Notes: generated by a model not told the origin, from the letters alone. DNA of 64,000 nt from Gemmiger formicilis (GCF_900167555.1 NZ_FUYF01000003.1:1-64000), one strand, 5' to 3'; counted from the first letter of the stretch, positions 44,959 to 56,150 are shown. A program made the numbers and translations.

Positions 44959-45818
44959 ATGGTCCGAAAATCTACTTTACCATCCCGTTGTTCGGCGGCA
45001 TCGGCATCACACAGACGACGGTCTCGTCGTTTGTTGTCATGCTGCTGCTTTGCATAGCGGCGGTCGTGCTGGGCAGTAACCTGCAAAAGCGGCCAAGCCG
45101 CCGTCAGGTGCTCGTCGAAAAAGGCGTGACGATGCTCTATGACATGGTCGAAAGCACGATGGGCAAGCACAACAGTTATTGGACACCCTACATCGGCGCG
45201 CTGTTCCTCAGTTCCATCTGCGGTTCGTTCATCGGCATGACGGGCATCTTCCGCTCGTCGACGGCTGATCTGTCCACGACGGTGACTTGGGCGCTGATGA
45301 CAAGCTTTATCTGCTGGGGCTGCTCCATCAAGCGCAACGGTGTCGGCGGCTGGCTGAAGGGTTTCACCGAGCCAATCGTTGTCATGACCCCAATGAACCT
45401 TGTTTCCGAGATCGCACAGCCGATCTCGATGGCCTTCCGTCACTTCGGCAACATTGCAGGCGGAAGCGTTCTGACAAGCCTTGTCTACTCGGCACTGGCG
45501 ACCGTTTCTGCGGCGGTGCTGGGGCTGGTCGGCAAGAGCGTCATTGTGGGAGTTCTCGTTCTGACAGTCGGCGCGGCGCTGTTGTACAGCGGCGTCAAGA
45601 CGAAAAAGCTGGTGCGCAAGATCTTCGGCATCGTTTTCGCCGTGACCGGCGCACTCTCCCTTTTGGGGCTGACAGGCGTACCGTATCTGGAGGTCGGTGT
45701 CCCCGGAATCCTGAGCCTGTATTTCGATATTTTCTCCGGCGGCGTACAAGCCCTTGTTTTCAGCCTGTTGACAATGGTGTACGTGGGCAATGCCTGCCCG
45801 CCCCCGGAGGAAGCCTGA
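44955..45818 (+). CDS. atpB: ATP synthase F0 subunit a
   Basis: The 287-residue protein forms the ion channel half-sites against the c-ring. The essential arginine is in SMAFRHFGN (about residue 162). The last helix has GGVQALVFSLLTMVYV. It is longer than usual: between FGN and the last helix are about 90 residues instead of roughly 45, with an additional hydrophobic stretch (about 190-240). Start ATG 44955 overlaps atpI by 4 bases. Confidence 0.92.
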   Translation: MNGPKIYFTIPLFGGIGITQTTVSSFVVMLLLCIAAVVLGSNLQKRPSRRQVLVEKGVTMLYDMVESTMGKHNSYWTPYIGALFLSSICGSFIGMTGIFRSSTADLSTTVTWALMTSFICWGCSIKRNGVGGWLKGFTEPIVVMTPMNLVSEIAQPISMAFRHFGNIAGGSVLTSLVYSALATVSAAVLGLVGKSVIVGVLVLTVGAALLYSGVKTKKLVRKIFGIVFAVTGALSLLGLTGVPYLEVGVPGILSLYFDIFSGGVQALVFSLLTMVYVGNACPPPEEA

Positions 45819-45837
45819 ATCCGTATTTATTATTTAG

Positions 45838-46089
<252 letters not shown>

Positions 46090-46117
46090 TTAAACTGCTG
46101 AATTGGAGGAATAGCTC

Positions 46118-46624
46118 ATGACGGGCTTTGAAAGTTTTGTAGGCGTCAACCCGTGGACTGCGCTGTTTACCTTCTGCAATATGCTCATCACCTTTGCAGT
46201 GCTGAAAAAGTTCCTTTTCAAGCCTGTGAAGAAGATGATCGATGACCGCCAGCAGGAGATCGATACGATGTATGCCGACGCGGATGCCGCCAAACAGAAG
46301 GCTGCGGATCTCGAGAAGGAGTACGCCGACCACCTGCAGAGCATCAAGGATGAACGCGACGCCATGCTGCGCGAGGCAACCGCCCGCGCCCAGAAGCGCG
46401 AGGAGGAGATCGTCGGCGAGGCCAGGGCCGAGGCGGCGTCCATCCGCGCTGCGGCGGAGGCAGACATTGCCCAGGAACGCAAGAAGGCTGTCAACGACCT
46501 GAAAAACGAGATCGGCGGCATGGCTGTCGAAATTGCCGGTAAGGTCGTGGAGCGCGAGATCAACGAGTCTGACCATCAGGCCCTGATCGATGAGTTTATC
46601 AGGAATGTGGGGGATGCCTCATGA
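46118..46624 (+). CDS. atpF: ATP synthase F0 subunit b
   Basis: A 168-residue protein with one N-terminal TM helix (about 12-32, LFTFCNMLITFAVLKKFLF) and a long charged coiled coil, the peripheral stalk. Start ATG 46118 behind TTGGAGGA. Its stop overlaps the atpH start (ATGA). Confidence 0.95.
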   Translation: MTGFESFVGVNPWTALFTFCNMLITFAVLKKFLFKPVKKMIDDRQQEIDTMYADADAAKQKAADLEKEYADHLQSIKDERDAMLREATARAQKREEEIVGEARAEAASIRAAAEADIAQERKKAVNDLKNEIGGMAVEIAGKVVEREINESDHQALIDEFIRNVGDAS

Positions 46625-47157
46625 CCGAGCTTGCAAAGCGCTACGGCGGCAGCCTGTATGAGCTGGCGGCAGAGGAAAATCTGACCGACGAGCTTTTGCA
46701 GCAGCTGCGCACCGCGGTAAACAGCATCGAAGCCGAGCCGCAGTACCTGCGTCTGCTCTCGACGCCCAGCGTTCCCAAAAAGGAGCGCTGCGCCCTGCTG
46801 GACAAGGCGTTCGAGGGAGCCCATCCCTACCTCGTCAACTTCCTCAAGCTGCTGTGCGGGGAGGATCTGCTGGGCGAGCTGCCGGGCTGTCTGCGCGCGT
46901 ATCAGGACCGCTACAATGTTGACCACAATATCCTTGAGGTCACGGCAGTATCGGCCATTGCGCTGACCGCGCCCAGCCGCGAAAAGTTACTGGCAAAATT
47001 GCAGAAAATGACAGGCAAAAACATCGTCCTGACTGAGACTGTGGACCCCGCCGTTTTAGGCGGTCTGCGGCTTGACATGGACGGCACACGCCTGGACGGC
47101 ACCGTGCAGCGTCATCTGGAGCGCCTGCGTACAGAAATCGACGGTGCAGTCCTTTAA
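46621..47157 (+). CDS. atpH: ATP synthase F1 subunit delta
   Basis: A 178-residue protein matching the delta/OSCP family: an N-terminal helical domain (LAKRYGGSLYELAAEENL) and a C-terminal domain with VDPAVLGGLRLDMDGTRLDGTVQRHL. It links the stalk to F1. Overlaps atpF by 4 bases. Confidence 0.94.
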   Translation: MTELAKRYGGSLYELAAEENLTDELLQQLRTAVNSIEAEPQYLRLLSTPSVPKKERCALLDKAFEGAHPYLVNFLKLLCGEDLLGELPGCLRAYQDRYNVDHNILEVTAVSAIALTAPSREKLLAKLQKMTGKNIVLTETVDPAVLGGLRLDMDGTRLDGTVQRHLERLRTEIDGAVL

Positions 47158-47200
47158 GTAAAATCGCACCCATTCTATAGATTGTGTGGTGAACCAAACA

Positions 47201-48721
47201 GTGCAACTGAAACCCGAACAGATTTCCCGCATCATCCGTTCCCAAATCAAGTACTACGAGAATGCCATTGAGCAGACCGAGACCGGAACGGTAACGATGG
47301 TGGGCGACGGTATTGCGCGCGCCGCGGGGCTTGACAACTGTATGGCCGGTGAACTGGTCCAGTTTGAGAGCGGCACCTACGGCATGGCGCAGAACCTGGA
47401 AGAAAACAGTGTCTCCATCGTCCTGCTTGGTGATGATGAAGGCATCAAGGAGGGCAGTACCATCAAGCGCACCGGCAAGGTCGTTTCCGTGCCGGTGGGC
47501 GAGGGTATGATTGGCCGCGTGGTCAACGCGCTGGGCCAGCCCATTGACGGCAAGGGCCCCATCGAGGCTGCCGACTACCGCGCCATTGAATCCCCGGCAC
47601 CCGGCATCCTGGACCGTCAGCCCGTCAAGCAGCCTTTGCAGACCGGCATTAAGGCCATCGACTCGATGATCCCGATTGGCCGCGGCCAGCGTGAGCTTAT
47701 CATCGGTGACCGCCAGACCGGCAAGACCGTCATTGCCACCGATACCATCATCAACCAGAAGGGCAAGGACGTTCTGTGCATCTATGTTGCCATCGGTCAG
47801 AAGCGCTCTACCGTGGCAACCCTGGTCGAGAATCTCGAGAAAAACGGCGCTATGGCGTACACAACCGTCGTCTGCGCCACCGCGTCCGAGCTGTCGCCTT
47901 TGCAGTATATCGCCCCCTACGCAGGCTGCGCCATGGGTGAATACTTCATGAACAAGGGCAAGCACGTCCTGATCATCTACGATGACCTGTCCAAGCACGC
48001 TGTCGCGTACCGTGCGCTCTCGCTGCTGATTCGCCGTCCCCCGGGACGCGAGGCTTACCCCGGCGACGTTTTCTACCTGCACAGCCGCCTGCTGGAACGC
48101 GCAGCCAAGCTGAGTGACGCCAAGGGCGGCGGCTCGCTGACCGCACTGCCCATCATCGAGACGCAGGCGGGCGACGTTTCCGCCTATATCCCGACGAACG
48201 TCATTTCCATTACTGACGGTCAGATCTTCCTTGAGACAGAGCTGTTCCACGCGGGCATCCGCCCCGCCGTCAACCCCGGCATCTCGGTTTCCCGTGTCGG
48301 CGGCAACGCCCAGATCAAGGCCATGAAAAAGGTCGCCGGTACGCTGAAGCTGATTTACTCTCAGTATCGTGAGCTGCAGGGCTTCGCCCAGTTCGGCTCT
48401 GACCTGGACGCCGACACCAAGTCCCGTCTGGCCCAAGGTGAGCGCATCGTCGAGGTGCTCAAGCAGGACCGGAACAGCCCTGTCGCCGTCGAAAAGCAGG
48501 TTGCCATCCTGTACGCGACCATTCACAGCTACCTGAAGGATGTGGCCGTTGCCGATATTGCAGAGTATGAGCGCCGCCTGTATGAGTACCTGGACGAGAA
48601 CGTCACCGCCGCGGGCGTGATGGAGACCATCCGCACGACGGGCGATCTGAAGCCCGAAACCGAGGAGCAGCTCAAGCAGGTGCTGGCTGACTTCACAGCC
48701 CAATTCCTCAAAGAAAAATAA
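47201..48721 (+). CDS. atpA: ATP synthase F1 subunit alpha
   Basis: The 506-residue nucleotide-binding subunit has Walker A GDRQTGKT (about residue 170) and the family signature [18 protein letters not shown] at 47186 opens the frame 5 codons earlier but has no ribosome site. GTG 47201 has GGTGA 8 bases before it and gives the usual N-terminus ([12 protein letters not shown]), so it is preferred. The 43-base gap to atpH is longer than elsewhere in the operon and the ribosome site is weak. Confidence 0.94.
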   Translation: MQLKPEQISRIIRSQIKYYENAIEQTETGTVTMVGDGIARAAGLDNCMAGELVQFESGTYGMAQNLEENSVSIVLLGDDEGIKEGSTIKRTGKVVSVPVGEGMIGRVVNALGQPIDGKGPIEAADYRAIESPAPGILDRQPVKQPLQTGIKAIDSMIPIGRGQRELIIGDRQTGKTVIATDTIINQKGKDVLCIYVAIGQKRSTVATLVENLEKNGAMAYTTVVCATASELSPLQYIAPYAGCAMGEYFMNKGKHVLIIYDDLSKHAVAYRALSLLIRRPPGREAYPGDVFYLHSRLLERAAKLSDAKGGGSLTALPIIETQAGDVSAYIPTNVISITDGQIFLETELFHAGIRPAVNPGISVSRVGGNAQIKAMKKVAGTLKLIYSQYRELQGFAQFGSDLDADTKSRLAQGERIVEVLKQDRNSPVAVEKQVAILYATIHSYLKDVAVADIAEYERRLYEYLDENVTAAGVMETIRTTGDLKPETEEQLKQVLADFTAQFLKEK

Positions 48722-48742
48722 ACTGCAAAGGAGGTGCCGCCG

Positions 48743-49593
48743 ATGGCCGGTTCCATGAAGGAAATCAAGCTGCGTATCCGAAGCGTCGAAAGCACCATGC
48801 AGATCACCAAGGCCATGGAGCTTGTGGCATCCAGCAAGCTGCGCCGTGCCAAGGAGCGCGTCGAGGGCAGCCGCCCATATTTTGAGACGCTGTACAGCAC
48901 GCTGTATGACATTGTCAGCGCGGACTCGGGGTTCGACAGCCCGTATCTCGCCAGGCGGGATACGAACCGCCGCCTGTATATCGTTATCGCGGGTGACCGC
49001 GGTCTGGCGGGCGGCTACAACTCCAATATCCTCAAGGCCATCGAGGCGGACGCCGAGGGCGCGGAATATTGCGTACTGCCCATCGGCAAAAAGGCCGTCG
49101 AGCACTTTGAGCGCCGCAAGGCAGCCATCCTGACCACCGCCTTCGCGGAGGCAGGGGATTTGTCTGTCAGCGATTGCTTTGAGATTTCCCGCCTCGTCTG
49201 CCAGAAATTCCTGGCAGGGGAGTTTGACGAGATCCGCCTTGGTTTTACGCAATTTGTCTCTATGCTGACCCAGACGGCCACCGTGCTGCCGGTCCTGCCC
49301 TTTGACGCTCAGCGCCCCGAGCCGGGCCACGAGCGCGAAAGCCTGATGATGTATGAGCCGGACGGAAAGACCGTCTTTGACGCCATTATCCCCGAGTATC
49401 TCGCGGGCGTCGTCTACGGTGCCCTGTGCGAGAGCGTTGCCAGTGAGCAGGGCGCGCGCCGTATGGCGATGGACGCCGCCACCAAGAACGCAGGCGAGAT
49501 GATCGACCATCTGAACCTGTACTACAACCGTGCGCGTCAGGCCGCTATCACCCAGGAAATCACCGAGATTGTGGCCGGTGCCGATGCGGAGTC

Positions 49594-49597
<4 letters not shown>
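48743..49597 (+). CDS. atpG: ATP synthase F1 subunit gamma
   Basis: The 284-residue central stalk protein has the N-terminal coiled coil (MKEIKLRIRSVESTMQITKAME begins it) and the C-terminal MDAATKNAGEMIDHLNLYYNRARQA segment. The start is ATG 48743 with GGAGG 8 bases before; the GTG at 48734 lies inside the ribosome site. Its TAA stop falls within the left end of the inverted-repeat element at 49594-49773. Confidence 0.96.
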
Positions 49598-51197
<1,600 letters not shown>

Positions 51198-51209
51198 GGC
51201 GGTGGGAGT

Positions 51210-51623
51210 ATGGCAACTTTCCCGCTCAAGATCATGACGCCGGACGGCGTTGCGTTTGATGGCGCGGTCACGTCGGTATCCTGCCGAACCATCAACGGCC
51301 AGCTTCAGCTGCTGGCGCGGCATATCGACATCTGCACGGCGCTGGGCATGGGCGAGGCTCATATTAAGCTGGAGGACGGCACGGTCCGCCGCGCAGCCTG
51401 TATGGGCGGTATGCTGAGTATGCTTGGCGGCGAGTGCCATCTGCTGGCAACGACCTTTGAATGGGCCGATGCCATTGATGCCGAGCGCGCCGCCCGCAGC
51501 AAGGCCCGTGCCGAAGTGTTGCTGGCCCAGAAGAATCTGGACAAGCGCGACATGCAGCTTGCCGAGGCCCGCTTAAGGCGTGCCTTGGTGCGCAGCAGCG
51601 TGGCCGCCCGCAAGGATATTTGA
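51210..51623 (+). CDS. atpC: ATP synthase F1 subunit epsilon
   Basis: The 137-residue protein has the N-terminal beta barrel (PLKIMTPDGVAFDGAVTSVSC begins it; GMLSMLGGECHLLATT) and the C-terminal helix pair. It couples rotation and can inhibit ATP hydrolysis. Last gene of the operon. Start ATG 51210, 12 bases after atpD. Confidence 0.94.
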   Translation: MATFPLKIMTPDGVAFDGAVTSVSCRTINGQLQLLARHIDICTALGMGEAHIKLEDGTVRRAACMGGMLSMLGGECHLLATTFEWADAIDAERAARSKARAEVLLAQKNLDKRDMQLAEARLRRALVRSSVAARKDI

Positions 51624-51631
51624 ATCCGACT

Positions 51632-51661
51632 GCCCTCGCCGTTTGGCGGGGGCGTTTTATT
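51632..51661 (+). terminator. Terminator of the atp operon
   Basis: GCCCTCGCC and GGCGGGGGC with loop GTTT (one T-G pair), followed by GTTTTATTTTT. Confidence 0.87.
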
Positions 51662-51714
51662 TTTCGAACCCGCCGCAAAGCACTGTGGTCAGTGTCTCAA
51701 ACGCCCCGCCGCGC

Positions 51715-51743
51715 TTGCCTTTTGCGCCCGCACACGGTATAAT
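51715..51743 (+). promoter_or_regulatory. Promoter placing the start at an ATG
   Basis: TTGCCT (51715-51720), 17 bases, TATAAT (51738-51743). The ATG at 51750 is 7 bases after the -10 box, where transcription should begin. Confidence 0.8.
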
Positions 51744-51749
51744 ACAGAT

Positions 51750-52010
51750 ATGAATACTGCAATGATTTACATCCTTATTATGAATGTCATCGGCTTCTGC
51801 CTGATGGGGCTGGACAAGCATCGCGCCCGCACACGGCAGTGGCGCGTGCCGGAGAAGATCCTGTTTGGCGCGGCTCTGCTGGGCGGCAGTGCCGGTGCGT
51901 GGGCCGGTATGTACGTGTTCCATCACAAGACGCGCCACTGGTATTTTGTAGTGGGCATACCGCTGATCCTTGCGGCCCAGCTGGCGCTGGCTGTTTATTT
52001 TACGCGCTGA
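51750..52010 (+). CDS. DUF1294 membrane protein
   Basis: An 86-residue protein with three TM helices matching DUF1294 (LMGLDKHRARTRQWRVPEKILF; GGSAGAWAGMYVFHHKTRHWYF). The family function is unknown. There is no Shine-Dalgarno site and the promoter lies 6 bases upstream, so translation is probably leaderless. The small gene at 52035 follows after 24 bases. Confidence 0.85.
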   Translation: MNTAMIYILIMNVIGFCLMGLDKHRARTRQWRVPEKILFGAALLGGSAGAWAGMYVFHHKTRHWYFVVGIPLILAAQLALAVYFTR

Positions 52011-52034
52011 ACCAGGCAGGGGAGGTGTCCCGCC

Positions 52035-52280
52035 GTGTCATTTTTTACCGCGCTGTTCTCCGGGCACAAAAAGTCTGCCGCTCTGCTGACGCCGCCTGAC
52101 GGCATGCGGGAGACGGATATTGCGCTGGAAAGCAGTACCTGCACCGGAGAGACGGTCATCGGCTTTCGCAGCAAAGCGGACGGTCATCTGCTGAACGCCG
52201 TTGTCGTGCGCAGCCGTGCGGATATTGAGACATTTTACAAAAGCTACGGCTTTGTGTACGCAGGCAAATTTGATAAATAA
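52035..52280 (+). CDS. Small protein of unknown function
   Basis: An 81-residue soluble protein starting at GTG 52035, behind GGGGAGGTG. It has SSTCTGETVIGFRS in the middle and DIETFYKSYGFVYAGKFDK at the end. Not recognised. Codon use is like its neighbours and the ribosome site is strong, which supports translation. Probably co-transcribed with the DUF1294 gene. Confidence 0.68.
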   Translation: MSFFTALFSGHKKSAALLTPPDGMRETDIALESSTCTGETVIGFRSKADGHLLNAVVVRSRADIETFYKSYGFVYAGKFDK

Positions 52281-52384
52281 TCCACAAACTACGCTTGATA
52301 TTTTATTAACTTTATGAAATATATTGCCTTGCCTTCTCTATTCGCACATATATTGCACAGATTTCTGCCATTTCGCACGTTTTC

Positions 52385-52413
52385 TTTGCAAAGCGCAAAA
52401 TGGGTGCTATAAT
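52385..52413 (+). promoter_or_regulatory. Sigma-A promoter for pta
   Basis: TTTGCA (52385-52390), 17 bases, TATAAT (52408-52413). The upstream stretch 52281-52384 is AT-rich and holds no gene; it may act as an UP-element-like region. Confidence 0.8.
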
Positions 52414-52470
52414 AGCAGTGTAAGTGCTAAGCAGCTATGTGCTGCATAAATACTGGAGGAGTGTCAGACT

Positions 52471-53436
52471 ATGTCCATTTTCGAAAATTTTGAGAAGAAG
52501 CTGCAGGCTGAGCCGAAGTCCATCGTCTTTACCGAGGGTACCGACGCCCGTATTCTGTCCGCTGCAAGCCGTCTGCTGGCAGGCAAGACCCTGAAGGTCA
52601 TCCTGCTGGGCGAGGTCGAAGCCGTCAAGAAGGCCGCTGCTGACGGCAGCTTTGACATCACCGGTGCCGAGATCATCGACCCTGCCAACTACGAGGGCTT
52701 TGATGAGATGGTCGCCAAGATGGTCGAGCTGCGCAAGGGCAAGATGACCGATGAGCAGTGCCGTGCCGCTCTGTCCAAGGGCAATTACTTCGGCACCATG
52801 TTGGTCAAGCAGGGCAAGGCTGACTGCCTGCTGGGCGGCGCAACCTACTCCACCGCTGACACCGTCCGCCCGGCTCTGCAGCTGATCAAGTGCAAGCCCG
52901 GCATCAAGTCTGTCAGCTCCTGCTTCATCCTGACCCGCGGCGAGGAGAGCATCGCCATGGGCGACTGTGCCATCAACATCGATCCCTCCGAGGACGAAAT
53001 CGTCGAGTCCACCGTCGAGACCGCTCACACCGCAGAAATTTTCGGCATCGACCCCCGTGTTGCACTGCTGTCCTACTCCACCAAGGGTTCCGGCAAGGGC
53101 GAGACCGTCGACAAGATGCGCAACGCTACCGCCCGCGTTCAGGAGGCTCACCCTGAGCTGAAGGTCGACGGTGAGCTGCAGTTTGACGCTGCCGTTGCTC
53201 CCGAGGTCGGCCAGCTGAAGGCCCCCGGCTCCAAGGTCGCCGGCTATGCCAACACCTTCATCTTCCCCAACATCAACGCCGGCAACATCGGCTACAAGAT
53301 CGCCCAGCGCTTGGGCGGCTTTGAAGCCTACGGCCCCATTCTCCAGGGCCTGAACGCCCCCATCAACGACCTGTCCCGCGGCTGCAATGCCGAGGAGGTC
53401 TACAAGATGGCCCTGATCACCGCCGCGCTGATCTGA
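52471..53436 (+). CDS. pta: Phosphate acetyltransferase
   Basis: The 321-residue enzyme converts acetyl-CoA and phosphate to acetyl phosphate for acetate formation. It is the short form without the DRTGG domain. Signatures: FTEGTDARILSAA, YSTKGSGKGETVDKM and FPNINAGNIGYKIAQRLGGFEAYGPILQGL. Strong codon bias suggests high expression. No ackA lies beside it. Start ATG 52471 behind TGGAGGAG. Confidence 0.95.
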   Translation: MSIFENFEKKLQAEPKSIVFTEGTDARILSAASRLLAGKTLKVILLGEVEAVKKAAADGSFDITGAEIIDPANYEGFDEMVAKMVELRKGKMTDEQCRAALSKGNYFGTMLVKQGKADCLLGGATYSTADTVRPALQLIKCKPGIKSVSSCFILTRGEESIAMGDCAINIDPSEDEIVESTVETAHTAEIFGIDPRVALLSYSTKGSGKGETVDKMRNATARVQEAHPELKVDGELQFDAAVAPEVGQLKAPGSKVAGYANTFIFPNINAGNIGYKIAQRLGGFEAYGPILQGLNAPINDLSRGCNAEEVYKMALITAALI

Positions 53437-53452
53437 GTTAAAATCCCTACAT

Positions 53453-53498
53453 AAAAAGCAACCGCCGCCCGCGATATAGAAAACGGGCGGCAGTTTTT
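53453..53498 (+). terminator. Terminator after pta
   Basis: ACCGCCGCCCG and CGGGCGGCAGT, one mismatch, followed by TTTTTG. Confidence 0.85.
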
Positions 53499-53502
53499 GT
53501 GT

Positions 53503-53605
53503 GGCAGGGGGCGCATATAGAATGCCCCCCTGCGGAAATTGCAATTTTCTTATGATATAACTAAATTTTCTACGTGTCGGGGTCGATGCTTGCATCCGCC
53601 CCTAC
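53503..53605. repeat. Two family A palindromic repeats
   Basis: GCAGGGGGCGCATATAGAAT followed by GCCCCCCTGC (53504-53533) is one unit, and GGGTCGATGCTTGCATCCGC then CCCTACA (about 53580-53605) is one in reverse orientation. The AT-rich DNA between them shows nothing else. Confidence 0.72.
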
Positions 53606-53647
53606 AAAAAATGTCCGCTGCAATTTTTACCGCAGCGGACATTTTTT
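53606..53647. terminator. Bidirectional terminator between pta and luxS
   Basis: AAAAAATGTCCGCTG and CAGCGGACATTTTTT form a 15-bp stem with A and T runs on opposite sides. Confidence 0.92.
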
Positions 53648-53659
53648 ATGAACTACCAA

Positions 53660-54121
53660 TCAATAGTGCAGCTTTTCCGCATCCAGCCCCTCCAGCACGG
53701 GCAGCATGGCGGCGGCCTCGGCGCGGGCGGCAATGGGGTCCATCATCAGGTAGTTGCCGCACTCGACGGCGGATGCGCCGGGAATCTCTCCCTCGTACTC
53801 CGCCATCCAGGCAAAGGCGCTGCGGGTCAGGTCAAGCGCCTCGGCGGGCGTCAGGCCGGTGGTCAGCAGGTAAAAGCCGGTCAAACAGCCCATGGGGCCG
53901 ACATAGACAACACCCCTGCTGTACTTGCTGTTGCGCGCATAGGTTGCGAACAGATGCTCCAGCGTGTGAGCCGCGGCGGGGGAAAGATAGCTGCCCTTGT
54001 TGGGCTGCTTCATGCGGATGTCCCAGGTCAAAATCTCGCCGTCAGCACCATCCTGGCGGGACAGGTACATACCCGGCAGCAGCCTGGTGTGGTCAACACA
54101 GAAGCTCGCGATACGTTCCAT
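53660..54121 (-). CDS. luxS: S-ribosylhomocysteine lyase LuxS
   Basis: The 153-residue enzyme splits S-ribosylhomocysteine into homocysteine and the autoinducer-2 precursor. The metal ligands H52, H56 (HTLEH) and C121 (ECGNY) and catalytic C79 (GPMGCLTGFY) are present. The frame opens 5 codons earlier, but the ATG at 54121 has GAGG with 9-base spacing. It lies 11 bases after pyk, so the two form an operon. No pfs gene is in the window. Confidence 0.95.
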   Translation of the reverse strand: MERIASFCVDHTRLLPGMYLSRQDGADGEILTWDIRMKQPNKGSYLSPAAAHTLEHLFATYARNSKYSRGVVYVGPMGCLTGFYLLTTGLTPAEALDLTRSAFAWMAEYEGEIPGASAVECGNYLMMDPIAARAEAAAMLPVLEGLDAEKLHY

Positions 54122-54132
54122 CGTGGTCCGCC

Positions 54133-55878
54133 TCACTTCGCCATCGCCTGCACAACACCGCGGGCGCAGTCCATGGAAATCGTCATGCCGTCCTTCAGCG
54201 TGCGGGTGGCATTGGTAGCACCAACGATAACGGCCTTATCCAGCGTCAGACCGACAATGGCGGAATGGCTGTTCGTACCAGCCTCCTCGGTGATGATACC
54301 GGCAGCCTCACGCATGAAAGGCAGCGTGTCGTTGGTGGTAAAGGGTACGACCAAAATCTGGCCGGGTTTGAACTTCTTGGCGGCCTCGGTGGCGTTGCGG
54401 CACACGCAGACCTCACCCTTGGCGTTGTGGCTGCCGATGCCGACACCGGCCAGCAGGGAATCGCCGACCATGTGGACCTTGATCATGTTGGTGGTGCCGG
54501 AGATGCCGACGGGAACACCGGCGGTGACGACGACGAGGTCGCCGTCCTGCACAAGGCCCGCGCTCTTGGCCTTCGCAACCGACATACTGATGAGCTCATC
54601 CGTGGAGGTCGCGTAGTCCATCAGCAACGGGGTAACGCCGCGGTAGACGTTCAGCTGGCAGCGGGTCGTTTCATCCAGCACACAGGCGATAATTTGGGTG
54701 TCAGGACGGAAGCGGCTCAACAGGCGGGCGGTCTCACCGCTCTTGGAAGCCGTGATGATGGCGGAAGCGCCGATGTCTGTAGCGGTGGTGCAGGCGGCAT
54801 GGCCGACGGCAGCGCTGATGTTCAGGCGGCTGTTGTCCGTACCGGAGTGGTGGACCAGACTGTCAAAGCTGGAGTCTGCCTCGGTGGTCTCGGCAATCGT
54901 AGCCATGGCCTTCAGCGCCTCGACGGGGTACTTGCCCGCGGCGGTTTCACCGGAGAGCATGACCGCGCCGGTGCCGTCGTAGATGGCGTTGGCCACGTCG
55001 GTGATTTCGGCACGGGTCGGGCGGGGATTGACGATCATGGAATCCAACATCTGGGTAGCGGTAATGCAGATCTTACCGGCGCTCATGGCGCGGTCGATCA
55101 GGTGCTTCTGGATGGCCGGGATCTCGGCAAAGTCGATCTCAACGCCCATATCGCCGCGGGCAACCATGATGCCGTCGGCCACGGTCAGGATCTCGTCGAT
55201 GTTGTCGATGCCCTCCTGGTTTTCGATCTTCGCGATGATGCGGATCTTGGAGTTGTGCTCGTCCAGGATGTGGCGGATATCCATAATGTCCTGCGCGTTG
55301 CGGGCAAAGCTGGCGGAGATCAGGTCAAAGCCCTGCTCGACACCAAACAGAATATCGCTCGTGTCGCGCTGGCTCATATACGGCATGGACAGATGCACGC
55401 CGGGGACGTTGACGCCCTTCTTGGTCTTGATGATGCCGTCATTGCAGACCGTGCAGACAATGTCGGTGTCGCCGACCTCGTCAATGCGCAGCTCGATCAG
55501 ACCGTCGTCCAGCATGATCCGGCCACCGGGCTTGACGTCGTGGGGCAGCTCCTTGTAAGTGACGGAGCTGATTTCGTTCGTGCCCTCTACGCTGCGGGAG
55601 GTCAGGGTGAACTTCTGGCCGGTGGTCAGCTTCTCTACACCGTTCTTGAACTCACCCAGACGAATCTCGGGACCCTTGGTGTCCAGCATACAGGCAATGG
55701 GCAGGTCCAGCTCCTTGGACAGTGCGCGTACCTTGTCAAAGCGGCCCTTGTGCTCCTCGTAGTCGCCATGAGAAAAGTTGAAACGCGCGACGTTCATGCC
55801 GTTCTCCATCAGCTGGCGCAGAATGCCCGGCTTATCGGTGGACGGACCCATAGTACAGACGATCTTGGTTTTACGCAT
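54133..55878 (-). CDS. pyk: Pyruvate kinase with C-terminal extra domain
   Basis: The 581-residue glycolytic enzyme makes pyruvate and ATP from PEP and ADP. The N-terminal catalytic core has NVARFNFSHGDYEEH, DTKGPEIRLG and IIAKIENQEGIDN with the catalytic Lys; MVARGDMGVE follows. After the regulatory domain a PEP-utilising-like extra domain covers about 480-581 (GTNSHSAIVGLTLDKAVIVG), as in Bacillus. Start ATG 55878 behind GGAGG. luxS follows. Confidence 0.97.
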   Translation of the reverse strand: MRKTKIVCTMGPSTDKPGILRQLMENGMNVARFNFSHGDYEEHKGRFDKVRALSKELDLPIACMLDTKGPEIRLGEFKNGVEKLTTGQKFTLTSRSVEGTNEISSVTYKELPHDVKPGGRIMLDDGLIELRIDEVGDTDIVCTVCNDGIIKTKKGVNVPGVHLSMPYMSQRDTSDILFGVEQGFDLISASFARNAQDIMDIRHILDEHNSKIRIIAKIENQEGIDNIDEILTVADGIMVARGDMGVEIDFAEIPAIQKHLIDRAMSAGKICITATQMLDSMIVNPRPTRAEITDVANAIYDGTGAVMLSGETAAGKYPVEALKAMATIAETTEADSSFDSLVHHSGTDNSRLNISAAVGHAACTTATDIGASAIITASKSGETARLLSRFRPDTQIIACVLDETTRCQLNVYRGVTPLLMDYATSTDELISMSVAKAKSAGLVQDGDLVVVTAGVPVGISGTTNMIKVHMVGDSLLAGVGIGSHNAKGEVCVCRNATEAAKKFKPGQILVVPFTTNDTLPFMREAAGIITEEAGTNSHSAIVGLTLDKAVIVGATNATRTLKDGMTISMDCARGVVQAMAK

Positions 55879-55938
55879 AAAGCTTATCCTCCGTTTTACA
55901 TTTCTACCTATTTATATACTTTAGCAAACCTCAGCGGT

Positions 55939-55968
55939 ATTATACTACAAGTCCGCCGTGGGAGACAA
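55939..55968 (-). promoter_or_regulatory. Sigma-A promoter for pyk-luxS
   Basis: On the minus strand, TTGTCT (55963-55968), 18 bases, TATAAT (55939-55944). The leader is about 55 bases. Confidence 0.75.
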
Positions 55969-56150
55969 GAGGAAAACGGCTTTCGTCTGAAAAAAACCGC
56001 ACAAAAATTGTTTCCTTTCTGCCCGCTAATTTTTACACAATTTCAGCTCGTTCCGTGCAAATTCTGCCACAGCCCGGGTACAGCCCGACTTACAGGCCAC
56101 CGGCGTTCTTCTGTGCCCGGCGGGTCCGATTTGCAAGCATGGATTGCATG
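55969..56150. other. Gap between divergent pyk and deoB promoters
   Basis: This 182-base stretch between two divergent promoters is partly AT-rich (55985-56050). I see no gene, strong hairpin, repeat unit or recognisable operator in it. Confidence 0.5.

Noticed and set aside
46940-49510. Minus-strand open frame of 856 codons across atpA and atpG
   Set aside because: It is antisense to two certain ATP synthase genes, has no ribosome site or recognisable domain, and reflects the GC-rich third positions of the plus strand. The same applies to the long frames at 5918-7645, 8719-10665, 12803-15148, 16313-17797, 17828-20065 and 28283-29974 (minus) and 53539-56178 (plus).
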